DNA from: Candidatus Babeliales bacterium
GTDB taxonomy: Bacteria > Babelota > Babeliae > Babelales > Chromulinivoraceae
DNA: 64,000 nucleotides
Assembly: GCA_018062405.1 (NCBI GenBank)
Contig: JAGOSF010000003.1
Span: 62,001 to 126,000 of the forward strand
Direction of reading: 5' to 3'
The stretch's first letter is position 1; each line of letters opens with the position of its first letter. A program made the position numbers and the translations under genes. Positions 7,837 through 17,421 of this stretch are shown here, one piece after another. The notes under the pieces were generated by a model. It made no database searches, was not told where the DNA came from, and was given only the letters and a program-made list of their open reading frames with translations.

Positions 7837-8715
7837 TTAACGCACAATATTTAAACATCGTGACCATCGCATACGGGTCCAGAAATCGATTGGATGTTTT
7901 ATCAAATCAACAATCCACCATGACGCATCACTATCAGAAGACCAAATACGGAAAAGAATTCTACCATGAATTAAATGACCTGATAGCTTACCCCAACCGC
8001 GTGAATCATAACTGCCTCTTCGATTGTCACCCATTGCCCAATATTCATTTTCACCAAGATAAACATCAAACACATCTTTATCTTCTGCAACATGCGGATA
8101 ATAAATAGATTGTGATGCATATTGTTTTGCTCGCGCAGCTTCGATTGGATTAATTCGATAAAAAGGTTGTTTTGAATCATTTAATTTTAAAGATGGATCA
8201 AATGTTCTACGAACCATACCAGCACTAAAATTATTATTCTCAATAAGATCTGGTTTAAACAGTTCTATAATCGGATATTGATTAACATACGGTTCATCTA
8301 ATTTTTCCCCATTTCGATAGACAACCGCTTTACCATCTTCTATTTTGCCTTCAATATGATCACCAGGAATACCTATAACACGCTTTGTCCAGCTCACAAT
8401 AGACAAATCAATATACCGTTGATACCAATTAATAATTGGATTTTTAGAATAGTTATAACAAGGATGATTAAAAGCAATAATCTCACCGTGTTTTGGCCCA
8501 CGAAAATAGGGAGTCATTTTATCTGCAAAAAAACGTTCCCCAACAAGCATTGTATTTTCCATCGAACATGTTGGAACTTGGTACAATCCAAAAATACAAG
8601 TCTTAATCAAAAAAACAACAGGAATAATAACGATAAATGATTCAAGCGTATCTGCAAGCCATGACTTATTTGGCCGTTTGTACCACGCTATAATTTTTTG
8701 TATTCTGTGTAACAT
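7837..8715 (-). CDS. lepB: Signal peptidase I
   Basis: Membrane-anchored serine protease that removes signal peptides from secreted proteins. One N-terminal membrane segment (FIVIIPVVFLIKTCIFGLYQV) precedes the catalytic Ser51 in CSMENTM, an unusual form of the SMEPT motif. The Lys of the dyad is Lys111 in TKRVIGIPGD, and box E appears as YWAMGDNRRGSYDSRGWG. The length of 292 fits the longer LepB forms, with an insertion around residues 125-200. It would process the many signal-peptide proteins of this window. It lies between the M23 peptidase gene and the rhodanese lipoprotein gene. Confidence 0.95.
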   Translation of the reverse strand: MLHRIQKIIAWYKRPNKSWLADTLESFIVIIPVVFLIKTCIFGLYQVPTCSMENTMLVGERFFADKMTPYFRGPKHGEIIAFNHPCYNYSKNPIINWYQRYIDLSIVSWTKRVIGIPGDHIEGKIEDGKAVVYRNGEKLDEPYVNQYPIIELFKPDLIENNNFSAGMVRRTFDPSLKLNDSKQPFYRINPIEAARAKQYASQSIYYPHVAEDKDVFDVYLGENEYWAMGDNRRGSYDSRGWGKLSGHLIHGRILFRIWSSDSDASWWIVDLIKHPIDFWTRMRWSRCLNIVR

Positions 8716-8816
8716 AAAAACCGATTCCCTTCTAGTTATTAAAATATCATCTCAAGATTATAGTTGTATACATAATTTTAAAGCTTAGATCTTACACGGT
8801 GATTTGCAAAATTTCG

Positions 8817-9770
8817 CTAATTAAAAAGATAACGAAGCGGATTGACGTGGCTACCATTATGATAAATTTCAAAATGAAGATGCGATCCATCACGGCCAGA
8901 TTTACGAACAGAACCAGTATCACCAACCGCACCAATTTTTTGGCCTTGCGCAACTTTTTGACCAACAGTCACATGAATTCTCTGAAGGTGTGCATACCGA
9001 GTTCTATAATATTTATTATGCTGAATTAAAATATTATTACCATAGCCTGGAACATACTGAGCCTGAATAACAGTTCCTGCAGCAGCCGCTTTAACTGGTG
9101 TACCACGCATTGCTGCCATATCAACACCATAATGAAACCCTGGCTTACCGTTAGCTTTTTTACGAGCACCAAATAAAGAACTTAACCAAAAATGATGTAA
9201 TTCTAAAGGCCAATTAAACGTGAAATCTTGCGTAATCTGTCGAGAGCTATTTTTCTGAAGCTGAGCAATCTGTTTTGAGCTTAAATCTTGTTGAGGCTTC
9301 TGTTGTTGCGTTAATTTTGACTTCGATTTTTTACGAGCTAAAACAACTTGTCGAGTTTCTTTACGTAAATCTTTTAACTGTTTTTCATCTTCTGGTGAAA
9401 TAAATTGAAATTTCTGAGCATCTTCATCCTGCTCATCTAAAAGATCCTCTTCTTCAACAACAGCCTGCACGAGATCAACTGAAGGTTCTAATAAAGGGGG
9501 CTCTTCAATAACTTTATCGTCATCGTCTTTTTCTTCAATAGTATCTAAATCATCAGTAACTTCATCACAATTTTTTTCTTGAATAATTTTTTTCAACATT
9601 TCAAGAGAATGATGATATTCCTGCCTAACCAGTTTCATTTTTTCTATTTCTGCTATAAATGCAAAATATTGTATGAACAAAAATACACACACAATCGATG
9701 TTGCTATCGAAAAAAATAAAAATAATTTTTTTTCAAAATTTATATAAAATTTATTAATTGCCAACTCCAA
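8817..9770 (-). CDS. M23-family metallopeptidase, membrane anchored
   Basis: Murein endopeptidase-type protein. Residues about 15-40 form one membrane segment, about 40-65 a short coiled coil, 66-180 an acidic and Gln-rich linker. The C-terminal M23 (LytM) domain carries the zinc ligands His213 and Asp217 in HYGVDMAA and the HLHFE motif at His297/His299, with His261 in YAHLQ. The domain is complete, so catalytic activity is expected. The open frame starts with TTG at 9770, only 12 bases past the end of batE, so it probably belongs to the bat transcript; the exact start is uncertain. Confidence 0.9.
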   Translation of the reverse strand: MELAINKFYINFEKKLFLFFSIATSIVCVFLFIQYFAFIAEIEKMKLVRQEYHHSLEMLKKIIQEKNCDEVTDDLDTIEEKDDDDKVIEEPPLLEPSVDLVQAVVEEEDLLDEQDEDAQKFQFISPEDEKQLKDLRKETRQVVLARKKSKSKLTQQQKPQQDLSSKQIAQLQKNSSRQITQDFTFNWPLELHHFWLSSLFGARKKANGKPGFHYGVDMAAMRGTPVKAAAAGTVIQAQYVPGYGNNILIQHNKYYRTRYAHLQRIHVTVGQKVAQGQKIGAVGDTGSVRKSGRDGSHLHFEIYHNGSHVNPLRYLFN

Positions 9771-9781
9771 AATTTGATCAA

Positions 9782-10519
9782 TTATACAACTTCAACATCT
9801 TTTTCATGAATCCAACCCACAACGTTTTTTGACTCTATCAGATAATATTTTTTTTCAGTTTTTGTAATGATAAGTTCATCACCTACAAACAATTCTTTTT
9901 TTCTATAAAAAGATTCATCTGGCCCTGCAAAAACACCTATTATATTCTTTGTCACGATCCCAATTTTTTGATGCATAAAAGAATTTTTAAAACACCAAAT
10001 AGCTCCAAAAAAAATAGAAAAAATCAAAAGTAATAATAACAGGTTCTTATAAATTTGATACCAAGACCTATACCAAAATAATATTAAAGTCGTTAATACT
10101 ATTAATAATATGACCTGCACCAAGAACGTTGAAATGGTTAGTATACATTTTTTCAGAAAAAGCGCTAACTGCTCATACCAGCTTAAAGAAGAATTTTCAT
10201 CACTGTCATCTGCATCTATAAAATGAAACAGTTCATACAGCATGGTTAATTGTTTAAAATTTGCCTGTTTTTCAGCTCGTCTACCATATAATTTTGCGTG
10301 AGCTTTATCACCTTGATACAAATAGGCCAAGCTCATATTATACAGAATATTAAACCCTTTATTATCTATAGATTGATAAAGATCACAAGCTTGAGCATAC
10401 TGCTCTTGCTCAAAAAGATAGTTTGCTTGCACAAAAGTTTGCCGATCATCTTCTGCAAAAAATGATAGAGTTTGGCACATAAAAATAAAAATATAAAAAT
10501 ATTTTAGCGACAATTTCAT
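9782..10519 (-). CDS. batE: BatE: TPR protein with SH3-like C-terminus
   Basis: Signal peptide, then TPR-like helices (TFVQANYLFEQEQYAQACDLYQSI, YNMSLAYLYQGDKAHAKLYGRRA), two membrane helices around residues 125-175, and a C-terminal bacterial SH3-like segment (GVFAGPDESFYRKKELFVGDELIITKTEKKYYLIE...WIHEKDV). This domain order is that of BatE in Bacteroides aerotolerance operons. Its ATG overlaps the batD stop as ATGA, showing translational coupling. Periplasmic/inner membrane partner of the other Bat proteins; the molecular role is not established. Confidence 0.85.
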   Translation of the reverse strand: MKLSLKYFYIFIFMCQTLSFFAEDDRQTFVQANYLFEQEQYAQACDLYQSIDNKGFNILYNMSLAYLYQGDKAHAKLYGRRAEKQANFKQLTMLYELFHFIDADDSDENSSLSWYEQLALFLKKCILTISTFLVQVILLIVLTTLILFWYRSWYQIYKNLLLLLLIFSIFFGAIWCFKNSFMHQKIGIVTKNIIGVFAGPDESFYRKKELFVGDELIITKTEKKYYLIESKNVVGWIHEKDVEVV

Positions 10520-12291
10520 GATTTTTCTTTCAAGATTTCAATCCACTGGAAAGATTGCTGGTAAAGATCTTTCTCTTGATGAATGTTTGTTGATAAAAAA
10601 GTTGATTTTAAAAGTTGTTCATAAAAACTTTTCCATGCTGCTACCTGCTCTTGCGAAAAATTTTTATGATGCAAATAATCTATCATCATCGAATCTTGCA
10701 ATGAACTGACATGCACCTCAAGTAACTGGGCAAACAACTTCCTCAAGAGATTGCGCAATGCTGCTGGATCTTGCTTTGCAACTGCAGCTTGGCATGATTT
10801 TTTTGCATTATAAAAAATAATAAAATGTTTCCACAACCTATGCGTTAATAAATATTCTTGTATCCCATAATAATAAACTAATAAACTTAATCCTATTAAA
10901 AATATGATCCACAAAAGATATTGGTAGTAATCAGACGGAATCATAATTATACATTGTGCATGAATTCGACCACTATCAATAATATTAAAATCTTTTAATT
11001 CTTTTTTATCAGATTGATTATCTTGAAATGATTCATCTTCTTCAGGATCTAAAACTTGTGGGATTTGTGATTCATGCAACGCAGGGGTAACAACCAAATC
11101 AAAATCATTACTCTTTAATGTTTTATATTGCTTATCTAGAGGGTCAAAGTAATGAAAAGCTTGCGACTCGATATGATAATTTCCAGGCACATCTGCCTGA
11201 ATAATAAATTCAGAATGCTTACTACTTCTTTTTTTATCAATCGTAACTATACGTGAATCATAATATTTAAAACCCTCTGGCAAGACTAATTGAGACGGAG
11301 GAATCATTTCAAAATTTCCATCTCCACATAGCTCTATCGTCAAAGTCATACCCTGCCCTGCCGGAACAGATTTTTGATTAATAGAAATATCATATTTTGT
11401 AAATTGGCCCACAGCAATAATGTCAGAATATTTATCTGATGTTGGCAACGGAAGAATATTAAGTTCAATCGGCTCTGACTTAATATCGTGCTCTGATTTT
11501 TGTAATGACATAAAAAAATCAAATGCTCCACCAAGCTTAAATTTACTTTCTAGTTCTGGTGCAAAAAAAGCTGCATAAATATCCTGTAATATTAATGGAC
11601 CAGATTTAGTTGGATAAAAATCAAAACTCCATTCGGTTACAGAATATTCTTCGTCATCAATTTTAATAATATTTTTTTTTACAGAATCGTTATCTTTACT
11701 TTTAAAAATATACATATTTTTAAAATCAGGAAATTTCAAATGAAGATTATCAACAAATAATCGATCATAAAATTTTATAACTAAGTTTACCTTTTCTCCA
11801 ACATAGGCATGTTTTTTATCGACGTTCATAGTCATAAAATATTTATCTGACTGTTGTTTTTCTAAAGGAATTATCTCATCTCCAACATAGACAATCAATC
11901 GATTTGATCGAATTGTTTGACCAGATTTATCTTTTAGTTGAACTGGGCCTACAGAAAAAGTTCCTTTTTTATCTGACCGTAAAACAAAATGATAAAAAGT
12001 TTTAAAAATTTGTTTATTGTTGTTATTCATTAAAACATTCTGCGTAGCTACAGATCTGGAAGACTTAAAATTTTCAAGTCCAGAAATATTCTGCATTAAA
12101 TGAACATCTGTATAACCATCTAAATTTTTAAGCTCAACTTGCAAAATAAAAGGAGCCTGGCACATCGCCTGAGAAATAGGCTCGTGATTAATATTTTGCA
12201 TACTCAATACAATCGAAGCATCTGATGTAAATATAGAATTTGAGACCATCAATAAAAAAATTAATACAAAACTACCAACCCTTTTTTCCAT
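10516..12291 (-). CDS. batD: BatD, oxygen-tolerance family membrane protein
   Basis: BatD family: a signal peptide (RVGSFVLIFLLMVSNSIFTS), a long periplasmic beta-rich part with repeated Ig-like units (RLIVYVGDEIIPL, VDKKHAYVGEKVNLVIKFYD, SVPAGQGMTLTIELCGDGN), then a membrane segment (YLLWIIFLIGLSLLVYYYG) and a cytoplasmic helical tail. These features and the position between batC and batE identify it. The frame is open from 12315, but the ATG at 12291 has GGGAG nine bases upstream and begins the signal peptide. It overlaps the end of batC. Confidence 0.88.
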   Translation of the reverse strand: MEKRVGSFVLIFLLMVSNSIFTSDASIVLSMQNINHEPISQAMCQAPFILQVELKNLDGYTDVHLMQNISGLENFKSSRSVATQNVLMNNNNKQIFKTFYHFVLRSDKKGTFSVGPVQLKDKSGQTIRSNRLIVYVGDEIIPLEKQQSDKYFMTMNVDKKHAYVGEKVNLVIKFYDRLFVDNLHLKFPDFKNMYIFKSKDNDSVKKNIIKIDDEEYSVTEWSFDFYPTKSGPLILQDIYAAFFAPELESKFKLGGAFDFFMSLQKSEHDIKSEPIELNILPLPTSDKYSDIIAVGQFTKYDISINQKSVPAGQGMTLTIELCGDGNFEMIPPSQLVLPEGFKYYDSRIVTIDKKRSSKHSEFIIQADVPGNYHIESQAFHYFDPLDKQYKTLKSNDFDLVVTPALHESQIPQVLDPEEDESFQDNQSDKKELKDFNIIDSGRIHAQCIIMIPSDYYQYLLWIIFLIGLSLLVYYYGIQEYLLTHRLWKHFIIFYNAKKSCQAAVAKQDPAALRNLLRKLFAQLLEVHVSSLQDSMMIDYLHHKNFSQEQVAAWKSFYEQLLKSTFLSTNIHQEKDLYQQSFQWIEILKEKS

Positions 12292-13537
12292 TCTGTCCAA
12301 CTCCCTGCATTGCAACTTTATTTTTAATCGAATGTTTTTGTATCTGTTCTTCGTAATTTTCTAACTCTTCCATTAATTTTGCATGATAAGCATTTAAACG
12401 ATTATCATCACTCGCTTTAAATTCAAGTTCTTCTTGCAATGGATTTTTAAGTTGTTGTTTTTTATCAACCTTCTTATTATTTTTTCCATCTGATACATCC
12501 TGAGACTTTTCTTCACCAGCTTTATCTTGATGATCAGCAAGACTATTTTCATTGCCTTTATCACCAGATTGATCATCATTGCTTATTTGGTTATCAAGCT
12601 TATCAGTTTTTTCAAAACCATTTTCTTTTCCATTTTTATCTTGATTTCCAATTTGATCTGCCCCTGAATAACCTTCTTTTCCAGATTCATTTAATTTTTC
12701 AGCTTGATCTAATTGCTTACCTTGCTGAGAGCTCGCTTGTCCATCTTTTGCTTGCTGATCTTCATTTCCAGATCCATCATCTTTTAATGTATCATCACCA
12801 TCATCACCAAGATCTCCTTGTTCCTTACCGCCTTGTTGCTGTTGAGATTGACCATTTTTTTGAGACCCTTTGTCTTTTTTACCAGGTTTATCAGGAGAAG
12901 ACTGACCTTGTCCAGTTTCATTATCGGCCCCATCATCTGGCTGCCCATCAGTATCAGGGTCTTGCGATTGATTCTTATCTTGAGCTTTCTGATCTTTATT
13001 TTTATCGCATGGATTATTTTTTTGCTTATTTTTTTCTTGCTGTTTTTCTTCTTGTTTTTCCTGTTTATCGTCCTGTAATTTATCTTGCATCTGCTGTTCT
13101 TTTAATTTATACAAAGCCAACTGTAAATTATGACGAGCAGATTCATTTTTTTCATTTATTTTTAAAACTTGCTCAAAAGCTTGAACTGCTTGCAACCATT
13201 CTTCAATTTGATAAGAACTATTACCAGCATTAAAAAGAGCTTGTTCTTGTAATTTTGATAAAGACTTTGCTTGATCAGCTGCTCGAAAGAAAGCTGCTTG
13301 AGCATCATGATATTTATTTTGCCTATACAAAACATCGCCAACATTATAATTAAGCTCAGCATCATAAGGATTTTTATGCATAAGATCGTGAAAATGAGCA
13401 AGCGCTTCATCATAATCTTTTTCATAATATGCACACACAGCATCTCTTTTTTTAGAAAAATTTATATGAGATAGCCAATCAAAAGAACCTGCAAAGCAAT
13501 TTGAACAAAAAAATAAAAATAAAAATAATAGCTTCAT
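12272..13537 (-). CDS. batC: BatC: TPR protein with long low-complexity tail
   Basis: Signal peptide (MKLLFLFLFFCSNCFAGS), then TPR repeats around residues 20-150 (AVCAYYEKDYDEALAHFHDL, AELNYNVGDVLYRQNKYHDAQ, ALFNAGNSSYQIEEWLQAVQAFEQVL), then about 200 residues built of Gln, Asp, Lys, Asn, Gly and Ser, and a short helical end. TPR plus a Q/D/K-rich tail is the usual BatC layout. The ATG at 13537 overlaps the batB stop as ATGA, so I prefer it over the ATG at 13546. The tail is probably disordered in the periplasm. Confidence 0.87.
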   Translation of the reverse strand: MKLLFLFLFFCSNCFAGSFDWLSHINFSKKRDAVCAYYEKDYDEALAHFHDLMHKNPYDAELNYNVGDVLYRQNKYHDAQAAFFRAADQAKSLSKLQEQALFNAGNSSYQIEEWLQAVQAFEQVLKINEKNESARHNLQLALYKLKEQQMQDKLQDDKQEKQEEKQQEKNKQKNNPCDKNKDQKAQDKNQSQDPDTDGQPDDGADNETGQGQSSPDKPGKKDKGSQKNGQSQQQQGGKEQGDLGDDGDDTLKDDGSGNEDQQAKDGQASSQQGKQLDQAEKLNESGKEGYSGADQIGNQDKNGKENGFEKTDKLDNQISNDDQSGDKGNENSLADHQDKAGEEKSQDVSDGKNNKKVDKKQQLKNPLQEELEFKASDDNRLNAYHAKLMEELENYEEQIQKHSIKNKVAMQGVGQNGKKGW

Positions 13538-14535
13538 AAAATCCATTCCAAAGCAAAACAGATAAACGAAATAATAATAAAATATGGATACTGCTCTTGC
13601 AATGCATCAAAAGTTTTATCCTCTAAAATATCTTTTTCGAATTTGTTAATAGAATTAATAAGAAACATAATATCATCATCACCTTCAATCGCTCTAACAT
13701 ATTTCCCACCAGATTGAGATGCAATTTTAGCTAACAAATTTTCATTGAGCCGCGACATAATTACATGACCTCGCTCATCTTTTTCCCAACCAATTTGTTT
13801 ATTTTTTTCATTTAAAATAGGAATTGGTGCACCATGAGCAGTTCCAAGACCTACCGTAAATATGGATAATTTATCTTCAAGAACTTTATTTTTCACACCT
13901 TCTAAATTTGCTGAAAAATCTTCCCCATCAGTAAAAATCATGAGCAATTTTGTTTTTCTTCCAGGAATCGATTCAAAAACACCAAGCGAACTTTTAATTG
14001 CTTCATCAATAGCAGTTGTACCTTGCGAAATAGTATCAACATCAAGCTGATCTAAAAACAAAAAAAATGATCCAAAATCTGTTGTTAAAGGACATTGCAC
14101 AATCGTAGATGCAGAAAAAACAATAAGGCCAACTCGCTCACAAGAAAGATTATATAAAAGTTTTTTTATTTTTTCTTTTGCAAAAGTTAATCGATTTGGT
14201 TTAACATCCTGCGCAAGCATACTTCTTGAAATATCGATAGCAATTAATAAATCACGCCCTTCTTGCACCACCACCTGCTCTTGTTTATCCCATTGAGGTC
14301 GCAATAAAGCTCCAAATAAAAAAAGCGTTCCAATAAAGATAAGTATATTTTTTATAATTTTTTTTGTGCATGAGTAATTATGAAGCATCAATGATAGATA
14401 ACGATCAGCAACAAGCATTTTTCGCTGCGATCCTACTTTTATTAAACGATATGTTAACAAAAATAAAAAAGGCAACAAAGCATAAAAATAATGAATAGAA
14501 TTAAAATTTGCCCAATGAATTCCAAATGTCATCAT
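13534..14535 (-). CDS. batB: BatB, von Willebrand factor A membrane protein
   Basis: Membrane-anchored VWA protein. N-terminal hydrophobic segments (YALLPFLFLLTYRL, ILIFIGTLFLFGALL) precede the VWA domain with the metal-binding MIDAS motif DISRS in LLIAIDISRSMLAQD, the later Thr (TTAIDEAI) and Asp (FTDGED) ligands. A C-terminal membrane helix (FIIISFICFALEWIL) closes it. Matches BatB in length. The ATG at 14535 overlaps the batA stop as ATGA; an in-frame ATG at 14547 is less likely. Confidence 0.92.
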   Translation of the reverse strand: MMTFGIHWANFNSIHYFYALLPFLFLLTYRLIKVGSQRKMLVADRYLSLMLHNYSCTKKIIKNILIFIGTLFLFGALLRPQWDKQEQVVVQEGRDLLIAIDISRSMLAQDVKPNRLTFAKEKIKKLLYNLSCERVGLIVFSASTIVQCPLTTDFGSFFLFLDQLDVDTISQGTTAIDEAIKSSLGVFESIPGRKTKLLMIFTDGEDFSANLEGVKNKVLEDKLSIFTVGLGTAHGAPIPILNEKNKQIGWEKDERGHVIMSRLNENLLAKIASQSGGKYVRAIEGDDDIMFLINSINKFEKDILEDKTFDALQEQYPYFIIISFICFALEWIL

Positions 14536-15530
14536 AAAATTGTCCATACAAAAGTTGATAAAATAAGTTCAACAAAAATTGCAATCAAAACAGTCCAAAT
14601 TAAAGGAATAAAAAAATCATGATATTTCATATAAACGTTATCTTGATATTTAGTTTTTTCAAGCGTATCAATTTCATCATAAATCGTTGCAATATCTTGG
14701 GCTTTTTTCACATCAAAAAATTTTCCACCAGTCTGATTTGCAAGTAATGAAAGCAATCGAGTATCAAACTTATTTTGAAATTGAATTATCCCGTAAGAAG
14801 GAATATCTTGCAAACTTAATCCATTATTTCCAACACCGATCGTATAAACTTTTATACCAAATGCTTTTGCAATGGTAATTGCTTCTGATGGATCATGATC
14901 ATTCGGAGAAGGCTCTCCGTCAGTTAAAAGAATAATGATTCTTGTTGCAGCTTTCGATTTTTGTAAATGGCGAGCCGCTGTAATAACAGCTTGTGAAATT
15001 ACTGTACCGCTATGAATAGGATCATTCTGACGAATAGCAACATCATCAAGAATCGATTTTAACATAAATTTATCTGGAGTTAATGGACAACGCATGATTG
15101 CATGATTACCAAAAAGAACAAGCCCAATTGCATCATTGTGCCGTTTTTCAACAAATCGAACTGCTTCTTGTTTTGCAATGCTGATACGAGTCCTGCGATC
15201 TTTTAAATCATCAAAACAGTTCATACTTCCAGAAATATCAAGAACCATCATAATATCAATACCCTCAACAGTAACTTTCGATTTTTGGTCAACAAGTTGA
15301 GGTTTACCAAGTAAAATGAGTAATAATAATAAAATGAAGAAACGTAACGAATATAATGAATAGACTGGAAGTTGCGAAACTTTGTTACTCCATTGAACCG
15401 CATAACTCAACAATGGAAACTGATACAATGTTAAACGTGAATAGTAATGCCGAACGGCTACAGTCAAAATAAAAAATGGAATTGCAAAATATAGCCAATG
15501 GGCATATGCAAATCTCAAAAATAGATGCAT
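14532..15530 (-). CDS. batA: BatA, von Willebrand factor A membrane protein
   Basis: First gene of the bat operon. Two N-terminal membrane segments (WLYFAIPFFILTVAV, FFILLLLLILLG), a VWA domain with MIDAS motif DISGS (MMVLDISGSMNCFDD), Thr in SGTVISQAV and Asp in LTDGEPSPND, then a C-terminal membrane helix. The ATG at 15530 has AAGGA eight bases upstream and is better than the one at 15536. In many bacteria a MoxR ATPase and a DUF58 gene precede batA; here an unrelated gene array lies upstream, so those partners are absent from the visible locus. Confidence 0.92.
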   Translation of the reverse strand: MHLFLRFAYAHWLYFAIPFFILTVAVRHYYSRLTLYQFPLLSYAVQWSNKVSQLPVYSLYSLRFFILLLLLILLGKPQLVDQKSKVTVEGIDIMMVLDISGSMNCFDDLKDRRTRISIAKQEAVRFVEKRHNDAIGLVLFGNHAIMRCPLTPDKFMLKSILDDVAIRQNDPIHSGTVISQAVITAARHLQKSKAATRIIILLTDGEPSPNDHDPSEAITIAKAFGIKVYTIGVGNNGLSLQDIPSYGIIQFQNKFDTRLLSLLANQTGGKFFDVKKAQDIATIYDEIDTLEKTKYQDNVYMKYHDFFIPLIWTVLIAIFVELILSTFVWTIL

Positions 15531-15599
15531 GCTCATATTCCTTATTTATATCATTTGATCTTGTAATATCCAGGATTCTATCATGAAAAGGATTAAAAT

Positions 15600-15642
15600 G
15601 AAAGATCGACTAAGAAACTTATGTTCTCAGCCGATCTTTTAC
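15600..15642. terminator. Repeat-derived hairpin between batA and the secreted array
   Basis: Imperfect stem-loop with outer arms AAAGATCG / CGATCTTT and a central CTTATGTTCTCAG. The same sequence recurs as a perfect 13-bp stem at 18352-18390 and as a half copy near 16929-16940. Probably the terminator of the gene ending at 15663, copied with the array. Confidence 0.6.
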
Positions 15643-15662
15643 ATGCACTTAAAGAATTAAAC

Positions 15663-16085
15663 TTACCGACATTGAAATAAGCTTGATTCATAGAATTTTA
15701 TTAGTCGTAACTTATCACAATCTCGTGTAAATAATAGCGCTTCTACAAATTCTCTACGAATTTTATCACATGGTGAAAAATGATTTTGTAAATCATTTAA
15801 TTTATTTTTTTTAGCATCTTTAATCTCTGCGGCTAACTCTTTTTTAAAATCTGACTCAAACAAAAACCCGCCTTGAGCTCGGTCGCAAGCTTTATATGCG
15901 ATCTTAAAATCATCATTCCTCATACTATTCATATAACGCTCAGAATGATCTTCACTCACATTCATCATTAATTCTATAAACGCTTTTTTTAATCGAATAC
16001 ATTGAGCAAAATTAGACTCTGATGCATTCATCATCACAGAACCAAAAATAAAAACGGACAAAAATAACTGTTTTACAAATTTCAT
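15663..16085 (-). CDS. Small secreted protein, array family A, copy 1
   Basis: A 140-residue protein starting MKFVKQLFLSVFIFGSVMMNAS, a clear signal peptide; AAAGGAA lies about 6 bases before this ATG, so the longer frame from 16127 is rejected. The mature part has conserved Cys (AQCIRLKKAF, KACDRAQ, PCDKIRREFVEAL, CR end) and helical charged segments, shared with the copies at 16959 and 18407. Function unknown; a secreted host-interaction role is inference from context. Confidence 0.7.
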   Translation of the reverse strand: MKFVKQLFLSVFIFGSVMMNASESNFAQCIRLKKAFIELMMNVSEDHSERYMNSMRNDDFKIAYKACDRAQGGFLFESDFKKELAAEIKDAKKNKLNDLQNHFSPCDKIRREFVEALLFTRDCDKLRLIKFYESSLFQCR

Positions 16086-16140
16086 ATATATTCCTTTAAT
16101 CTTTAAAAATTTTTGCGCCTTTTTCACTAATTCTCTATCT

Positions 16141-16920
16141 TTAATTCTTTTTACGAATCGTTCCGATATGTTTTAAAATTTTATGCATTCTATCATTTTG
16201 AGCAAGCTCAAAAGCAGTTTTAAATTTTTTGTTTTTTAAATATTTATTTGCACCCGATTGTAACAAAACCCCTACGACTTCGTATGAGTTATATAAAACC
16301 GCAGTATGTAAAGGCCTAGTTCCATAAACCTGTCCTGTAAAAATATTAAAACCGCCTTTTCCTTGACAAAATGAAAGTTCATTAACTTGAGCGCCTGCCT
16401 CAATTAGCAATAGTGCCATCTGAGGATAATTATTAGCAGCTGCATAAAACAATAAAGCATTATAACTAGTACCAGGTGTTATAGAGGTAGTTTTCAATAA
16501 AAATTTAACGACTTCAATTGAATTGTATTGCACAGCGCATGCTAAAGGAATCCGATAAAATATATCTGTACTGTATATATCTGCACCAGCCTTAATAAGA
16601 AGTTCAAGGCCTTCAACAAAATTAAATTCTGCGGCAAGATGAAGCGCTGTTTTTTTACTTTGACAAACTTCATATTGTTTAGATTTTGCTTCTATCATTC
16701 GCTTCATGAAATCATTAGAAAAAGGTTTATATAGTTGCTGATAAAGATTTATATCTCTTTCGGTACAAGCTATTTCTTCAACCTCTTCAAGATCAGGACT
16801 CTCATTAAGTAAAGCTATTAAAGCTGAAAGGTCTTTATTTCTTACTGCATCATGCAATGGACCAGCATGAATACTTAAAACTTGAGATAAAATCATCACC
16901 AATAAAATTTTAAATTTCAT
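16141..16920 (-). CDS. Secreted ankyrin-repeat protein, array family B, copy 1
   Basis: Signal peptide MKFKILLVMILSQVLSIHA, then ankyrin repeats: GPLHDAVRNKDLSALIALLNE, KTALHLAAEFNFVEGLELLIKAGADI, IPLACAVQYNSIEVVKFLL, ALLFYAAANNYPQMALLLIEAGAQV, RPLHTAVLYNSYEVVGVLLQSGANK. Ankyrin repeats bind proteins; exported ones in host-associated bacteria often act on host targets (established generally, inferred here). GAGGA precedes the ATG by about 7 bases. It is close to the gene at 17422 and shares its leader and first repeat. Confidence 0.88.
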   Translation of the reverse strand: MKFKILLVMILSQVLSIHAGPLHDAVRNKDLSALIALLNESPDLEEVEEIACTERDINLYQQLYKPFSNDFMKRMIEAKSKQYEVCQSKKTALHLAAEFNFVEGLELLIKAGADIYSTDIFYRIPLACAVQYNSIEVVKFLLKTTSITPGTSYNALLFYAAANNYPQMALLLIEAGAQVNELSFCQGKGGFNIFTGQVYGTRPLHTAVLYNSYEVVGVLLQSGANKYLKNKKFKTAFELAQNDRMHKILKHIGTIRKKN

Positions 16921-16958
16921 ATGTCTTCCTCAGCCGATCTTTAAAATATAAAGAAATT

Positions 16959-17385
16959 TTATTTACAATCTTTTAAAAATGCTTCGTTATCTTTTATAAG
17001 TTGTAATTTATCGGCATCTGGTACAAATAACAAAGTATCGACAAAAGACTTACGAAGTCTATCGCAAAATAATTTTGAACGATTTAATTCACTATTTAAT
17101 TGAGCTTTTTTAGTATCTTCAATATCAATCATTAATTCTTTTCTAAAATCTGATTGATACAAAAAATCTATGCGCGCATTATTGCAGCTACTATATGCGT
17201 CCGAATATTCTCTACTATTTCCATTCATATAAGATTCATGATATTTTTCATTACTATTCATAATGATATCGACAAAAGCTTTTTTTCAATCTCATACATT
17301 TTACTAAATCAGACTCTTCTGATGCATTCATCATCACAGAACCAAAAACAAAAACGGACACTAAAAACAATTTAATTTTTCTCAT
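16959..17385 (-). pseudogene. Small secreted protein, array family A, copy 2, frameshifted
   Basis: The whole sequence parallels the intact copy at 18407-18832, from the ATG at 17385 (leader MRKIKLFLVSVFVFGSVMMNAS) to the stop at 16959. In the T run at 17280-17286 it has seven T where the intact copy has six, which shifts the frame after about 35 codons. The downstream frame is otherwise open from MNSNEKYHES to the end. It could be a recent pseudogene, a phase-variable gene or a sequencing error. Confidence 0.7.
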
Positions 17386-17421
17386 ATATTTCCTTACAAT
17401 AGATTATTTAATTGTTTATCT

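Noticed and set aside
12748-13233. 161-codon plus-strand frame inside batC
   Set aside because: It is the mirror of the low-complexity Q/D/K tail and TPR codons of batC; no ribosome site and odd composition (His/Leu/Tyr).
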